Source of the DNA: Capsulimonas sp.
GTDB lineage: Bacteria > Armatimonadota > Armatimonadia > Armatimonadales > Capsulimonadaceae
Assembly: GCA_025963815.1 (NCBI GenBank)
Contig: JAOQAA010000244.1
Span: 1-6,685 of the forward strand
Direction: 5' to 3'
Length of the DNA stretch: 6,685 bases
Shown: one piece after another, positions 6,265 to 6,685 of the stretch
How positions within the stretch are numbered: position 1 is the first letter of the stretch
Layout of the letters: the number at the start of each line of letters is the position of its first letter
Made by a program: the position numbers and the translations under genes
Notes under the pieces: generated by a model
The model's database searches: none
The model's input: only the letters and a program-made list of their open reading frames with translations
What the model was told of the DNA's origin: nothing

Positions 6265-6678
6265 TCAGCGCGGGCGCATCATCTTCGCGACGCCACGCGC
6301 GATCACTCCCCCGGTCGCTTCGTCGATAACTTCTCCCACGCAGAGGATCAGTCTTGGCCGGACGCTTTCAATACGGCCGCGAACGATGAGCGCCTGGCCG
6401 GTGGGCGCGGGCTGAACGAGCCGAGTTGTCAATTCCGCCGTGACCCAGTCCAAACCGTGACGCTCCAAAGCGGCGCGCGAAAGGACTTCATCGAGCAGTA
6501 AGGCCAGGATCCCGCCGTGCACGCGGCCGACCCAGCCCTGATGCTGGGCTTGCGGAATAAAGCGCGTACTGTAAGTATCCCCATCCCAGCCGAAACTCAA
6601 ATGCAAACCGATCGGATTTTCCGAGCCGCACCCAAAACACATTCCATCATCGCGCAGCAGAGACGAGCCGTCCGCCAT
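6265..6678 (-). CDS. PaaI-type hot-dog fold thioesterase
   Basis: The 137-aa product has the single hot-dog domain size typical of 4HBT/PaaI thioesterases, which hydrolyse acyl-CoA or related thioesters in the cytoplasm; the substrate cannot be told from sequence. Residues 14-29 carry the subfamily opening CFGCGSENPIGLHLSF. The conserved VHGGILALLLDE (53-64) provides the hot-dog helix start (His54-Gly-Gly) and the acidic Asp63/Glu64 region where the catalytic carboxylate lies in relatives. The strands LTTRLVQPAPTGQALIVRGRI and ILCVGEVIDEATGGVIARGVAKM complete the sheet. ATG 6678 is taken as start, but the frame stays open for the last 7 bases to the window edge, so an upstream start is possible and no ribosome binding site can be judged. 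It is the first visible gene of the minus-strand run leading to tatC. Confidence 0.88.
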   Translation of the reverse strand: MADGSSLLRDDGMCFGCGSENPIGLHLSFGWDGDTYSTRFIPQAQHQGWVGRVHGGILALLLDEVLSRAALERHGLDWVTAELTTRLVQPAPTGQALIVRGRIESVRPRLILCVGEVIDEATGGVIARGVAKMMRPR

Positions 6679-6685
6679 CGGCGTG

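Noticed and set aside
5749..6501. 250-codon open frame on the plus strand
   Set aside because: It spans the antisense of two well-supported minus-strand genes (thioesterase and DUF2007-like) and has no domain or ribosome binding site.

Overview
The window carries seven protein genes from a moderately GC-rich bacterium. The combination of a secreted HAF-repeat protein, a class I cysteinyl-tRNA synthetase with unusual motif variants, TatC and a glycine-rich secreted protein would fit Armatimonadota (Capsulimonas-like). That placement is an inference from general family knowledge and is weak. No mobile element, CRISPR array, tRNA or rRNA is visible.

Left part (1-909): a minus-strand gene for a secreted HAF-family repeat protein runs off the left edge. 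It is AT-richer than its surroundings (148 G/C in the first 300 bases, 49%, against 40 of 60 in one cysS stretch, 1981-2040). It diverges from cysS across a 194-bp gap. Middle-left (910-2400): cysS on the plus strand has a perfect extended -10 box placed so that the predicted transcript begins at the A of the ATG. This suggests a leaderless mRNA. It ends at a 20-bp perfect hairpin with A and T tracts, a likely bidirectional terminator shared with the convergent genes to its right.

Middle (2422-3170): two minus-strand genes for 106-residue membrane proteins are tandem paralogues. They are identical at 58 of 106 positions without gaps and look like DUF5658-type small integral membrane proteins. 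The upstream copy has a recognisable sigma70-type promoter and an AAGGAG site. The downstream copy has a possible -10 box overlapped by a 7-bp-arm dyad that could be an operator.

Right part (3331-6685): four co-directional minus-strand genes lie close together and probably form one transcription unit. In transcription order they are a hot-dog (PaaI-type) thioesterase, an acidic protein ending in a DUF2007-like domain, a secreted protein with an Ig-like domain and a 103-residue glycine-rich insertion, and tatC. The gaps are 36, 77 and 16 bp. tatC has no tatA or tatB beside it here, and neither secreted protein has a twin-arginine motif, so the adjacency does not by itself mark them as Tat substrates.

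I do not see a clearly new multi-gene system. The points most worth a second look are the leaderless cysS start, the conserved membrane-embedded charges of the paralogue pair, and the glycine-rich insertion that appears to split a beta domain.
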